DNA of 13,343 bases. Origin: DATKEH01 sp035546355. Lineage in GTDB: Bacteria > Acidobacteriota > Thermoanaerobaculia > Multivoradales > JAIOJS01. Under the pieces are notes generated by a model, which had not been told where the DNA came from, searched no databases, and saw only the letters and a list, made by a program, of their open reading frames with translations. Position 1 is the stretch's first letter. Each line of letters opens with the position of its first letter. The DNA lies in contig DATKEH010000381.1 in assembly GCA_035546355.1 (NCBI GenBank), forward strand, positions 1 to 13,343. Direction: 5' to 3'. The translations under genes and the position numbers were made by a program. This document shows positions 6,135 to 13,343 of the stretch, one piece after another.

Positions 6135-8498
6135 ATGACCCGCCGCCGACTCCTCCCCCTCGCCCTGCCGGTGGTGGCGCTGCAGCTCGCCGCGGTGGCG
6201 ACCCTCGTCGCCGGCCGCGACACCCTCTTCCTGCGCGACGTGCTGCGCACCCACCTGACCCTCAAGGCGGGGCAGGTGGAGGTGTTGCGCCAGGGGGCCT
6301 TCCCGCTCGTCGACCTGCTGCGCGGCGGCGGCCAGCCGTTGACCGGCAACCCCAACGCCCTTCCCTTCTATCCCGACACCCTGCTTTACCTGGTGGCGCC
6401 GCCGCTGTGGGCGCTCAACGCGCACTTCTGGCTCCACTTCCTGCTCGCTCCCTGGGCGATGGCGTGGCTGGCCCGCCGCTGGGGCCTGTCGCGGCAGGCG
6501 GCGTGGGGCGCCGGGACGGTGTGGGCGCTGAGCGGGTTCCTGCTGTCGCAGATGAGCTTCCACAACCTCGTCGCCGGAGTCGTACTGGCGCCGGCGCTGG
6601 TGGCGGCTACCCTCGAGGCGGCGGCGGGCCGGCGGCGGGGCGCGCCCCTCGCCGGGGCGTGCTGGGCGCTGCTGCTGCTCGCCGGCGACCCGGCGACGGC
6701 GGGGCTGGCGCTGCTGCTCGCCGCCGGCGCGGTGGCCGCCGCGGGCCCGACCCCGGTGGCCGGGGAGGGGGAGCCAGGCCCTCGCCGGGGCCGCGGTGTC
6801 GGCCGCTGGGTCCTGGCGGTGGCGCTGGGGACGCTGGTGGCCGCACCCCAGCTGGTGGAGCTGGTGCGGGTGCTTCCCGCCTCCTGGCGCGGCTTCCAGG
6901 GGTACTCCCCGGCGGAGCGGGCGCTCGCCAGCTGGGATCCGCGGCAGGCCCTGGAGTGGATCCTCCCCTTCCCCTTCGGGCGCCTCGACCGGCTCGACGG
7001 CGGGCGCTTCTGGGGGCACGCGCTGTACCCCGGCGGCCTCCCCTTCTACCTGACGCTCTACCCCGGGGCCCTGGCCCTGGCACTGGTGGCGGCCGCCGGG
7101 GTGCGCGGCGCCCGCGGCCGCTGGTGGGCGTGGGGCGCCGTCGTCCTGGGTGCGGGGGTCGCCCTCGGCCGCTTCAACCCGCTGCTCGCCCCGCTCCTCG
7201 GCCTGCCGGGGCTCGGGCTGCTGCGCTTCCCGGTCAAGGCGTGGTTGCTGGTGGCCCTCGGCGCGGCGACGCTCGCCGGCTTCGGCTGGGAGCGGGCGCT
7301 GGTGGCGGGGGAGCGGCCGCCGCGCCGGCGGCTGCTCGCCACCCTCGGCCTCCTCGCCGGGCTCTACGCGGCCCTGGCGGCTGCCCTCGCCCTGGGGCTC
7401 CCCGCGCTCCCCCTCGTCGGCGCCCCCCTGCCGCCGCCGCAGCTCGCCGCGGCGGTCGCGGCCCGCTGGTCGGGGCTGTGCATCGCTTCGGCGCTCCTCG
7501 CCCTCGCCCTCGTCGCGGCCGTGTCGCTGGCGCGGTGGCGAGCGGTGCTCGGGACGGGCCTGCTGCTGGCTCTGCACGCCGGCAGCCAGCTGGCTCTGCT
7601 GGCCCCCGGCACGCTCGCCCGCGACCGCGCCGCGCCCTACTCGGTGCCGCCCCCGATCGCGGGTCGGATCGAGCCCGGGACACTGGTGGTACACGGCGAA
7701 TCGGGCCGGCTGTTCGGGCAGGCGCCGCCGGCGCCGCTGCCGGCCCCCGAGGCGCGCTGGCTGGCGCGCCGCGCCGCGGCGCAGCTCTACCCGTTCGTCG
7801 GGCTGCGGCGCGGCATCCGTTACGAGCTCGAGCTGTCGCCGGAGGGCCTCGACGCCTACCTGTCGCGGCTGGCGGCCGACGCGGTGCGGCGTTCCGATGA
7901 CGGCGCCCGCTTGCGCCTGCTGCGCGCCTGGGGAGTGGAGGCGCTGCTGCTGGGCCGCCCGCTACAGGCCGGCGAGGGCGCCCGGCTGGCGGCCCGTCAG
8001 CCGGTGCCGGGCGGAGAGGTGCTGCTCTACCGCCTGCCCTCGCCGCCGCCGCCGGTGCGGCTGGTGCTGGGGGAGCGGTGGGCCGCCGATCCGGCGGAGG
8101 CGGTGGCGCAGCTGCTCGACCCCGCCTTCGACCCCGCGGTCGCGGTGGTGCTGGCCGGCGCCGGGGCGGCGACCCGGGACGGTGCCGGGCGCGTGCGGCT
8201 GCTGCGCCGCGGCGTGCACGGGATCGAGGCCGACGTGGCCGCCGGCGCCGCCGGCCACCTGGTGGTGGAGCGCACCTGGCTGCCACTCTACCGCGCCGCC
8301 GTCGACGGCGAGGCGGCGCCGGTGCGGTTGGCCAATCTCCACCGCATCGCCGTGCCGGTGCCGGCGGGGCGCCACCGGGTGCGGCTGTGGGTCGACCGGC
8401 GGCCGTTCTTCGCCGCCCTCGCCGCCGCCGCCCTGGGCGCGGCGGGGCTGCTCGCCATGGGGTTGCGCCGGCGGAACGCGCGAGGCGGCGTGTACTAA
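6135..8498 (+). CDS. YfhO-family polytopic membrane protein (GT-C-like)
   Basis: This 787-residue protein has an N-terminal helix, a periplasmic loop with GGGQPLTGNPNALPFYP at 64-80, about a dozen further hydrophobic segments, a soluble C-terminal region and a last membrane helix near 755-780. The loop motif (GG-x-P-x-x-x-N-x-x-x-x-FYP), the ARRWGLSRQAAW and WALSGFLLSQ blocks, and the C-terminal ERTWLPLYRAAVDGE (from 712) with PVPAGRHRVRL are characteristic of the YfhO family. In Firmicutes YfhO is implicated in glycosylating teichoic acids with a lipid-linked sugar; here the acceptor is unknown. The ATG at 6135 begins just after the inverted repeat and precedes the first helix by a few basic residues. 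It is the first gene of a four-gene plus-strand run; the biotin carboxylase follows after 15 bases. A general GT-C membrane protein is the cautious reading. Confidence 0.82.
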   Translation: MTRRRLLPLALPVVALQLAAVATLVAGRDTLFLRDVLRTHLTLKAGQVEVLRQGAFPLVDLLRGGGQPLTGNPNALPFYPDTLLYLVAPPLWALNAHFWLHFLLAPWAMAWLARRWGLSRQAAWGAGTVWALSGFLLSQMSFHNLVAGVVLAPALVAATLEAAAGRRRGAPLAGACWALLLLAGDPATAGLALLLAAGAVAAAGPTPVAGEGEPGPRRGRGVGRWVLAVALGTLVAAPQLVELVRVLPASWRGFQGYSPAERALASWDPRQALEWILPFPFGRLDRLDGGRFWGHALYPGGLPFYLTLYPGALALALVAAAGVRGARGRWWAWGAVVLGAGVALGRFNPLLAPLLGLPGLGLLRFPVKAWLLVALGAATLAGFGWERALVAGERPPRRRLLATLGLLAGLYAALAAALALGLPALPLVGAPLPPPQLAAAVAARWSGLCIASALLALALVAAVSLARWRAVLGTGLLLALHAGSQLALLAPGTLARDRAAPYSVPPPIAGRIEPGTLVVHGESGRLFGQAPPAPLPAPEARWLARRAAAQLYPFVGLRRGIRYELELSPEGLDAYLSRLAADAVRRSDDGARLRLLRAWGVEALLLGRPLQAGEGARLAARQPVPGGEVLLYRLPSPPPPVRLVLGERWAADPAEAVAQLLDPAFDPAVAVVLAGAGAATRDGAGRVRLLRRGVHGIEADVAAGAAGHLVVERTWLPLYRAAVDGEAAPVRLANLHRIAVPVPAGRHRVRLWVDRRPFFAALAAAALGAAGLLAMGLRRRNARGGVY

Positions 8499-8501
8499 CA
8501 T
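8496..8501 (+). promoter_or_regulatory. possible -10 element before the biotin carboxylase
   Basis: TAACAT fits the TAnnnT form of the -10 element. It overlaps the TAA stop of the YfhO-like gene and ends 12 bases before the ATG at 8514, in a gap with no Shine-Dalgarno. No convincing -35 is present. It could give the carboxylase genes their own very short-leader transcript, separate from the upstream membrane gene. Confidence 0.25.
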
Positions 8502-8513
8502 CCCCGTCCAGCC

Positions 8514-10049
8514 ATGGTCGAGCGCCGGAGCTTGCACAAGGTGCTGGTGGCGAACCGGGGGGAGATCGCGGTGCGCGTGCTGCGCGCGCTGCGCGACCTG
8601 GGGATCCGCGGCGCGGTGGTCTACTCCGACGCCGACCGCCGCAGCCTGCCGGTGCTGCTCGCCGACGAGGCGTACCGGATCGGCCCGCCGCCGTCGCGCG
8701 ACAGCTACCTGCGCGGCGAGGCGATCGTCGCTGTGGCGCGCGAGATCGGCGCCGACGCCATCCACCCCGGGTACGGCTTCCTGGCCGAGAACGCGACCTT
8801 CGCCGCCGCTTGCCGCGACGCGGGTATCGAGCTGATCGGCCCGCCGGTGGAGGCGATCGCCGCCATGGGCTCGAAGATCGAGAGCCGGCGGCTGATGCGC
8901 GCCGCCGGCGTGCCGGTGGTCCCCGGGGGTTGCGACCCCCTGGCCACGATCGAGGCGGCGCAGGCGGCGGCCGCCGAGCTGGGCTACCCGGTGATGCTCA
9001 AGGCGGCCGCCGGCGGCGGCGGCAAGGGGATGCGGCTGGTCGCCACCCGCGAGGAGCTGGCGAGCGCCTTCCGCGCGGCGCGCTCGGAGGCGGCGGCCAG
9101 CTTCGGCGACGACGCGGTGTACCTGGAGACGTTCCTCTCCCGGCCGCGGCACGTCGAGATCCAGGTGATGGGCGATCGCCACGGCCACCTGGTGTCGCTC
9201 GGCGAGCGGGAGTGCTCGCTGCAGCGGCGCCACCAGAAGGTGGTGGAGGAAGCCCCTTCGCCGGCGGTGACGCCCGAGCTGCGCCGGCGCATGGGCGAGG
9301 CGGCGGTGGCGGCGGCGCGGGCCGTCGGTTACTACAGCGCCGGCACCGTCGAGTTCCTGCTCGCTGCGGACGGCGCCTTCTACTTCCTGGAGATGAACAC
9401 CCGCTTGCAGGTGGAGCACCCGGTGACCGAGATGGTGACCGGCCTCGACCTGGTGCGCGCGCAGCTGCTGGTGGCGCAGGGGGAGCCGCTGCCCGAGGCG
9501 TTCACCGGCGCCGTGCCGCGGGGGCACGCCATCGAGGTCCGCCTGTACGCCGAAGACCCCTACCGCGGCTTCGCCCCTTCGCCCGGCCGTATCGAGCTGC
9601 TGCGATGGCCCGAGGGCCCGGGCGTGCGCAACGACTGCGGGGTCTACGAGGGTGTGGAGGTGCCGGTCGACTACGACCCGCTGCTCGGCAAGCTGATCGT
9701 CTGGGGGGAGGACCGGGGGCGGGCCCTGGCGCGGCTGGGGCGGGCGCTCGAGGAGCTGCGCATCGAGGGCATCCGCACCACCGCGCCGCTGTTCCAGGCC
9801 CTCCTCGCCGACGCCGACTTCCGCGCCGGCCAGCTCGACATCGACATGCTCGACCGCAAGCTGGCTGCTGGCGAGCTGGCGCTGCCGGCGCCGCCTCCCG
9901 GCCGCGACCTCCCGTTGGTGGCGGCGGCCCTGGCGCACTTCGAGCGCTGCCAACGCGTTGCGGGAGCGCCCGGAGAGGGTGGCGGGCGGCGCTCGCGGTG
10001 GAGCGAGTCCGGGCGCCAGGATGCCCTGCGCGGGGGCGTGTGGAGCTGA
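8514..10049 (+). CDS. accC: biotin carboxylase subunit of an acyl-CoA carboxylase
   Basis: This 511-residue ATP-grasp enzyme carboxylates the biotin on a carrier protein using ATP and bicarbonate, the first half-reaction of acetyl-/propionyl-CoA carboxylase. All main motifs are present: KVLVANRGEIAVR (9-21), HPGYGFLAEN (84-93), K163 and glycine-rich GGGGKGM (167-173), RHVEIQ (212-217), EREC (231-234), E280, and EMNTRLQVEHPVTE (293-306) with E293, N295 and R297 matching the E. coli metal and catalytic residues. An R-rich tail ending SGRQDALRGGVWS extends beyond the roughly 450-residue E. coli AccC, as in carboxylases that work with a longer carrier. ATG 8514 has no Shine-Dalgarno; TTG 8532 would start at the conserved HKVLVANRG block, but its GGAG is only one base away. 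The carrier protein gene overlaps its end by ten bases. Acetyl- versus propionyl-CoA specificity lies in a carboxyltransferase that is not in this window. Confidence 0.95.
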   Translation: MVERRSLHKVLVANRGEIAVRVLRALRDLGIRGAVVYSDADRRSLPVLLADEAYRIGPPPSRDSYLRGEAIVAVAREIGADAIHPGYGFLAENATFAAACRDAGIELIGPPVEAIAAMGSKIESRRLMRAAGVPVVPGGCDPLATIEAAQAAAAELGYPVMLKAAAGGGGKGMRLVATREELASAFRAARSEAAASFGDDAVYLETFLSRPRHVEIQVMGDRHGHLVSLGERECSLQRRHQKVVEEAPSPAVTPELRRRMGEAAVAAARAVGYYSAGTVEFLLAADGAFYFLEMNTRLQVEHPVTEMVTGLDLVRAQLLVAQGEPLPEAFTGAVPRGHAIEVRLYAEDPYRGFAPSPGRIELLRWPEGPGVRNDCGVYEGVEVPVDYDPLLGKLIVWGEDRGRALARLGRALEELRIEGIRTTAPLFQALLADADFRAGQLDIDMLDRKLAAGELALPAPPPGRDLPLVAAALAHFERCQRVAGAPGEGGGRRSRWSESGRQDALRGGVWS

Positions 10050-10540
10050 TCGTCACCGTCGGCGAGCGGCAGGAGCGGGTACGCGTCGAGCGCGACGGCG
10101 CCGGCTGGACGGTACGCGTCGGCGCCGCGGCGTACCGGGTCGACCAGCAGGCGCTGGGGCCGCACCATCGCAGCCTGCTGGTCGCCGGGGAGCAGCACGA
10201 GGTCGTCGTGCTGCCGCGCGGAGAGGGGCGCTACTGGGTGTCGAGCCGCCGCGGCGGCGCCCTGGTCGCGGTCACCGACGTGCTGTCCCACCTCGCCGCG
10301 GTCGCCGCGGGCGGCGCCGCCCGCCGCAGCCAGCGGGTGACGGCCTACATGCCGGGTCGGGTGGTGGCGGTGCTGGCGGCAGAAGGGGAGGAGGTGGCCG
10401 CCGGGCAGGGGATCGTGGTGCTCGAGGCGATGAAGATGGAGAACGAGATCCGCACCGAGCACGCCGGGGTGCTGCGCAAGATCGCGGTGACCGAAGGGCA
10501 GGCGGTGGAGGGCGGCGACCTGCTCTTCGAGCTGGAGTGA
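10040..10540 (+). CDS. biotin carboxyl carrier protein of an acyl-CoA carboxylase
   Basis: This 166-residue protein carries biotin between the biotin carboxylase and a carboxyltransferase. The C-terminal biotinyl domain (about 95-166) contains YMPGRVVAVL, then EAMKMENEI with the biotin-acceptor lysine K132, 34 residues from the end, which is the usual spacing. The N-terminal 90 residues are beta-rich (ELIVTVGERQERVRVE and so on) and resemble the BT-type interaction domain of fused carboxylase alpha subunits rather than the Pro/Ala linker of E. coli AccB. The start chosen is GTG at 10040, ten bases inside the end of the biotin carboxylase gene and in the -1 frame relative to it; G-rich bases 10032-10036 lie close upstream. 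It is translationally coupled to, and surely works with, the preceding gene. The gene and the biotin site are certain; the exact start is less so. Confidence 0.9.
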   Translation: MELIVTVGERQERVRVERDGAGWTVRVGAAAYRVDQQALGPHHRSLLVAGEQHEVVVLPRGEGRYWVSSRRGGALVAVTDVLSHLAAVAAGGAARRSQRVTAYMPGRVVAVLAAEGEEVAAGQGIVVLEAMKMENEIRTEHAGVLRKIAVTEGQAVEGGDLLFELE

Positions 10541-10568
10541 CCCCCTGAGACCCTGGGGCCGGTGCGAC

Positions 10569-12461
10569 GTGGCGGCGGTCGCGCTGCTCTCGGCGGCGGC
10601 TCTGGCGGTGCGGCTGCAGGCTATCGCCTGGGCGGCGGGGCTCCCCTTCCTCGACAAGTACCCGGCGGCGGCGGAGCGGTGGCTGGCGGGGGCCCTGGAC
10701 GGCGAGCGCCTGCTCGACTTCTCCCCCTTCTACCTCGCCCTCACCAGCTTCGTCTCCCGCGCCGGCGGGGCGCTGCCGCCGGCTCTGCTGCTGGTGCAGG
10801 CGGCGGCCGGCGCGCTGGCGGTGCCGCTCGCCTACGCCCTGGCGCACCGGTGGTCGGGGCGAGCCGGGGCGGTGGCGGCGGGGGCCGCCGTCGCCTTCTC
10901 GGAGATGGCGGTCCTCGGCGGGGCGCTGCTCGAGCCGGAGGTGTGGCTCGGTCTGCTGCTGCTGGCCGCCACCTGGGCGATCGGGCGCCAGGGGAGGGGC
11001 ATCGGCGCGGGCCTGCTGGCAGGGGCGGCTGCCCTGGTGCGGCCGACGGCGCTGCTGGCGCCGCTCGGGTGGAGCGCGCTGGTGCCGCGCCGCCGCGGCG
11101 CCCTCGCCCTCGCCACCGCCGGCGGCCTCGCCGCCGCCGGGCTGGCCCTGTGGCTCGCGGGGCGGGTGCCTCTGGGTTCCTGGCCGGCGCTGATGAGCCC
11201 GGGGCAGGTGCTGCACCAGGGGAACGGCCCCGGGGCCAGCGGCTTCGGCCTGGCCTACCCGCCGGCTGTCGGCGTGGCGACGGCCGCCTTCGGCCCCGGG
11301 GAGCCCGACTACGAGCACCAGGCCTACCGGCTGGTGGCGCGCGCCGCCACCGGCGACTGCCTGTCGCCCCCAGCCGCCGAGGGCTACTGGCGCGCCCTCG
11401 CCCTCGCCGAGGTACGGCGCGATCCCGGCCGGGCGGCGGCCCGCGCCGCCGGTCGCCTCGCGGGAGCGCTGCACCGGCGGCAGGTGTGGGACGTGGCCGG
11501 CGCCGCGCGGCTCGAGCGGCGGGTGGCGCTGCTGGCGCCGGTGGGGATCGCCGCCCTGCTGCCCCTGGCGCTGGTCGGCTTCCTGCTCCCCGGGGGGCGC
11601 CGGATGCTCCCGCTGCTGCCGCCGCTGCTGGTGCCGCTCGCCACCGTCACCCTGTTCGTCGCCAGCGGCCGCCACCGCGTCCCGCTCGACCTGCTGCTGG
11701 CGCCGGCGGCGGGCGTCGGGGTCGCCGGGCTCTTCGCCTGGGGGCGGGGCCGGCTGTGGGTGCGCGGCGGCCGCGCGCTGGTGGTGGCGCTGGGGGCGGG
11801 GCTGGGTCTGCTGGCGGCCCTCTGGCCGCCTGCGGCGCTCACCGCGGCGCGGCAGGGAGGGGTGGCGTGGGAGGAGGGGCAGCGGCTGGCGCGGCAGGCG
11901 CGGTCGGCCGGCGAAGCCGGGGATCTGGAGCGCGAGCGCGAGCTGGCCGCGGCGGCGGTGGTCACCCATCCGGCGATGCGCGAGCTGCTGCCGGTGCGAG
12001 TCCTCGACAGTCGAGCGTTCGCGGATGCCGTCGCCCGCTCGGCTCGCCAGCGGCTGGCCGCCGGCCAGGGGCTCGCCGCCGCCGCCACCGCGGCGGTCGA
12101 GGTCGCCGGCGACTGCCGGCTCGTCGAAGCCGCCGCCGGCGAGCGGCCGCGGCGCCAGGAGCTGGCGCTGCTGGCGGCGCGGTGCGCCCTGCGGCGGCGG
12201 GACCCGGCGGCGGCAGGGCGCTGGCTGGCGCCCCTCGAGCCGCTGCCGCTCGCCGGCCACGCCGCGGCGGTGGCGGCGCGGGTTCTCGCGGGCGCCGATC
12301 TGGGGCCGGCCCTCGCCACCGTGCCGCCGCGCTGGGATCCGCTGTCGGTGCTGGTCGCGGTGGCGGTGGCGCTGGAGGACGCCGGCCTCGAGGGCGAACG
12401 CCGCGAGATCGAGGCGGTGGTGCGCCAGCGGCTCGCACGCGCCCGCCGCTGTCACCCCTGA
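10569..12461 (+). CDS. GT39/GT-C-like membrane protein with a helical, TPR-like C-terminal domain
   Basis: This 630-residue protein opens with a membrane helix, then a loop with D29 (FLDKYP) and DFSPFYLALTSF (50-61), the layout of GT-C glycosyltransferases of the GT39/ArnT kind, with an ALVRPTALLAP segment after the mid-region helices. About ten hydrophobic segments extend to about residue 425. From W434 to the end it is soluble, Ala/Arg/Leu-rich and alpha-helical, with an EAGDLERERELAAAAVVTHP block that resembles tetratricopeptide repeats. The start is GTG at 10569, the first usable codon in the frame, 28 bases after the carrier gene; GGGG at 10554-10557 is a weak and distant Shine-Dalgarno. 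It is the last gene of the plus-strand run and converges on the heptosyltransferase six bases away. The substrate is unknown. A non-catalytic membrane scaffold is possible, because the acidic motif is less complete than in the GT-C gene at 24. Confidence 0.75.
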   Translation: MAAVALLSAAALAVRLQAIAWAAGLPFLDKYPAAAERWLAGALDGERLLDFSPFYLALTSFVSRAGGALPPALLLVQAAAGALAVPLAYALAHRWSGRAGAVAAGAAVAFSEMAVLGGALLEPEVWLGLLLLAATWAIGRQGRGIGAGLLAGAAALVRPTALLAPLGWSALVPRRRGALALATAGGLAAAGLALWLAGRVPLGSWPALMSPGQVLHQGNGPGASGFGLAYPPAVGVATAAFGPGEPDYEHQAYRLVARAATGDCLSPPAAEGYWRALALAEVRRDPGRAAARAAGRLAGALHRRQVWDVAGAARLERRVALLAPVGIAALLPLALVGFLLPGGRRMLPLLPPLLVPLATVTLFVASGRHRVPLDLLLAPAAGVGVAGLFAWGRGRLWVRGGRALVVALGAGLGLLAALWPPAALTAARQGGVAWEEGQRLARQARSAGEAGDLERERELAAAAVVTHPAMRELLPVRVLDSRAFADAVARSARQRLAAGQGLAAAATAAVEVAGDCRLVEAAAGERPRRQELALLAARCALRRRDPAAAGRWLAPLEPLPLAGHAAAVAARVLAGADLGPALATVPPRWDPLSVLVAVAVALEDAGLEGERREIEAVVRQRLARARRCHP

Positions 12462-12467
12462 TCCCGC

Positions 12468-13343
12468 TCAGCGCGCGGGCAGGGCGGCGAGCGCCGCCGC
12501 CGCCACCTCGCCGACGCCGATGTCCCGCAGGCAGCGGTGGTGCAGCAGCGGGCAGCGGCGGCGGAAACAGGGGGAGCACCAGCGGCCGGTGGAGAGCACC
12601 CGGTGGCCCTCGCCGGCGGGGGCCGTGCGCCGCGGGTCGGTGGGGCCGAAGAGGGCGACGCAGGGCACGCCGAGCGCGGCCGCCAGGTGCATCGGCCCGG
12701 AGTCGTTGGTCACCAGCAGGTCGAGATGGGCGAGCACCGCCGCCAGCCCGCCGAGGTCGAGGTCGGGCCCCACCACCGGGTGGATCTTGCCGCTCTCCTC
12801 GTGGATCCGCACCGCCAGCCATACCTCCTTGGGGCCGGCCAGGATCAGCGCCGACATCTCCGGCCGCTCGCGCCGCAGCTGGCGCGCCAGGTCGGCGAAG
12901 CGGCGCCAGGGCCAGCGCTTGGAGGGGCCGAACTCGGCGCCGGCGAACAGCCCCACTCGCGGGCCCTCGGCCGGCACGCGGGCGCGGGACAGCAGCTCGG
13001 CCCCCTTCGCCAGCATCTGCGGGGTGCGCGGCAGCGACGGCACCCAGCTCGCCGGCGGGTCGACCGCCATCGCCTCCAGCAGCTGGCGGTAATCCTCGCT
13101 CTGGTGGCGCTTGCGCCGGCCGCGGCCGGGGACCGGCGGGGCCAGCAGCGGGCTCCGCCAGCCGCCCCGGTACCCCCAGCGGTAGGGGACGCCGGCCCGC
13201 CACACCAGGCCCGCCGAGCGGAAGGAGCTCGGCAGCACCACCGCCTCCTGGCAGCCGGCGGCGGCGATGGCGGCCACCGTGGCCTCGTCGCCGCCCTCGC
13301 GTGGCACCACCTCGTGGACCGCCGGAGTCAGGGCCAGCAGCGG
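12468..13343 (-). CDS. waaF: lipopolysaccharide heptosyltransferase II, partial (N-terminus outside window)
   Basis: The last 291 residues of a GT9-family, GT-B-fold enzyme are visible. The family adds the second L-glycero-D-manno-heptose to the inner core of LPS from ADP-heptose, on the cytoplasmic side of the inner membrane. Recognisable blocks are VVLPSSFRSAGLVWRAGVPYRWGYRGG, the GLFAGAEFGPSKRWP sugar-nucleotide region, VTNDSGPMH (12687-12713 on the minus strand) with VALFGPTDPRRTAP, and the C-terminal CSPCFRRRCPLLHHRCL typical of WaaF. The frame is open to base 13343. An internal GTG at 13310 exists, but conserved sequence (AVHEVV) continues upstream of it, so the true start lies outside the window, roughly 60 residues further. 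It is convergent with the preceding plus-strand gene. This gene is the best evidence that the host makes LPS. WaaC or another GT9 enzyme is less likely given the cysteine-rich end. Confidence 0.92.
   Translation of the reverse strand, partial: PLLALTPAVHEVVPREGGDEATVAAIAAAGCQEAVVLPSSFRSAGLVWRAGVPYRWGYRGGWRSPLLAPPVPGRGRRKRHQSEDYRQLLEAMAVDPPASWVPSLPRTPQMLAKGAELLSRARVPAEGPRVGLFAGAEFGPSKRWPWRRFADLARQLRRERPEMSALILAGPKEVWLAVRIHEESGKIHPVVGPDLDLGGLAAVLAHLDLLVTNDSGPMHLAAALGVPCVALFGPTDPRRTAPAGEGHRVLSTGRWCSPCFRRRCPLLHHRCLRDIGVGEVAAAALAALPAR

Noticed and set aside
5862..7694. 610-codon minus-strand frame spanning the divergent intergenic region
   Set aside because: It crosses the UbiA-like and YfhO-like genes in non-coding frames and reads as charged low-complexity sequence.
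10272..12455. Very long minus-strand open frame (727 codons) opposite the GT39-like gene
   Set aside because: It is rich in Arg, Gln, Pro and Gly with no recognisable domain and mirrors a real gene. Such antisense frames are expected where GC is this high and stop codons are rare.
12483..12498. GGCGGC-GAGC-GCCGCC hairpin as a terminator for the convergent genes
   Set aside because: It lies within the Ala-rich end of the heptosyltransferase, has only a six-base stem and no T-run on either strand, so it is better explained by alanine codons.
13308..13310. GTG at 13310 as the true start of the heptosyltransferase
   Set aside because: The frame stays open to the window edge, and the preceding codons continue family-like sequence (ALTPAVHEVV), so the gene is truncated by the window.

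Overview
This window is extremely GC-rich (well over 70 % by eye) and densely coded. Gaps between genes are 6 to 62 bases and no stretch over 300 bases lacks a gene. A lipopolysaccharide heptosyltransferase II at the right edge points to a Gram-negative bacterium. Base composition, split acyl-CoA carboxylase genes and abundant GT-C-fold membrane proteins would suit Acidobacteriota, Myxococcota or a related deltaproteobacterial group, but the sequence alone does not decide between them.

Layout. (1) Bases 24-2731, plus strand: a GT-C-type membrane glycosyltransferase overlapping by four bases with a PLP-dependent DegT/DnrJ/EryC1-type sugar aminotransferase. (2) Bases 2742-6072, minus strand: a UbiA-superfamily protein closely resembling decaprenyl-phosphate phosphoribosyltransferase, overlapping by 11 bases with an 823-residue membrane protein that carries a spermidine-synthase-like domain. 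(3) Bases 6073-6134: a 62-base divergent intergenic region that is almost filled by a perfect 15-bp inverted repeat. (4) Bases 6135-12461, plus strand: a YfhO-like membrane protein, a biotin carboxylase, a biotin carboxyl carrier protein, and a second GT39-like membrane protein with a helical C-terminal domain. (5) Bases 12468-13343, minus strand: the C-terminal part of a WaaF-like heptosyltransferase that runs off the window.

How the genes may work together (inference). Most of the window looks like cell-envelope glycan work. It holds a possible maker of polyprenyl-phosphate ribose, two or three polyprenyl-phosphate-dependent glycosyltransferase-like proteins, an amino-sugar aminotransferase and an LPS core heptosyltransferase. 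The biotin carboxylase and carrier pair belongs to acyl-CoA carboxylation and has no carboxyltransferase partner here, so it is probably co-transcribed with, or simply embedded among, the envelope genes.

The most notable points are the mycobacterial-type phosphoribosyltransferase in an LPS-bearing genome next to GT-C enzymes, the large inverted repeat abutting the YfhO-like start codon, the altered active-site motif in the spermidine-synthase-like domain, and signs that several first-in-operon genes have very short leaders or none. I see no rRNA, tRNA, CRISPR array, insertion sequence or phage gene.
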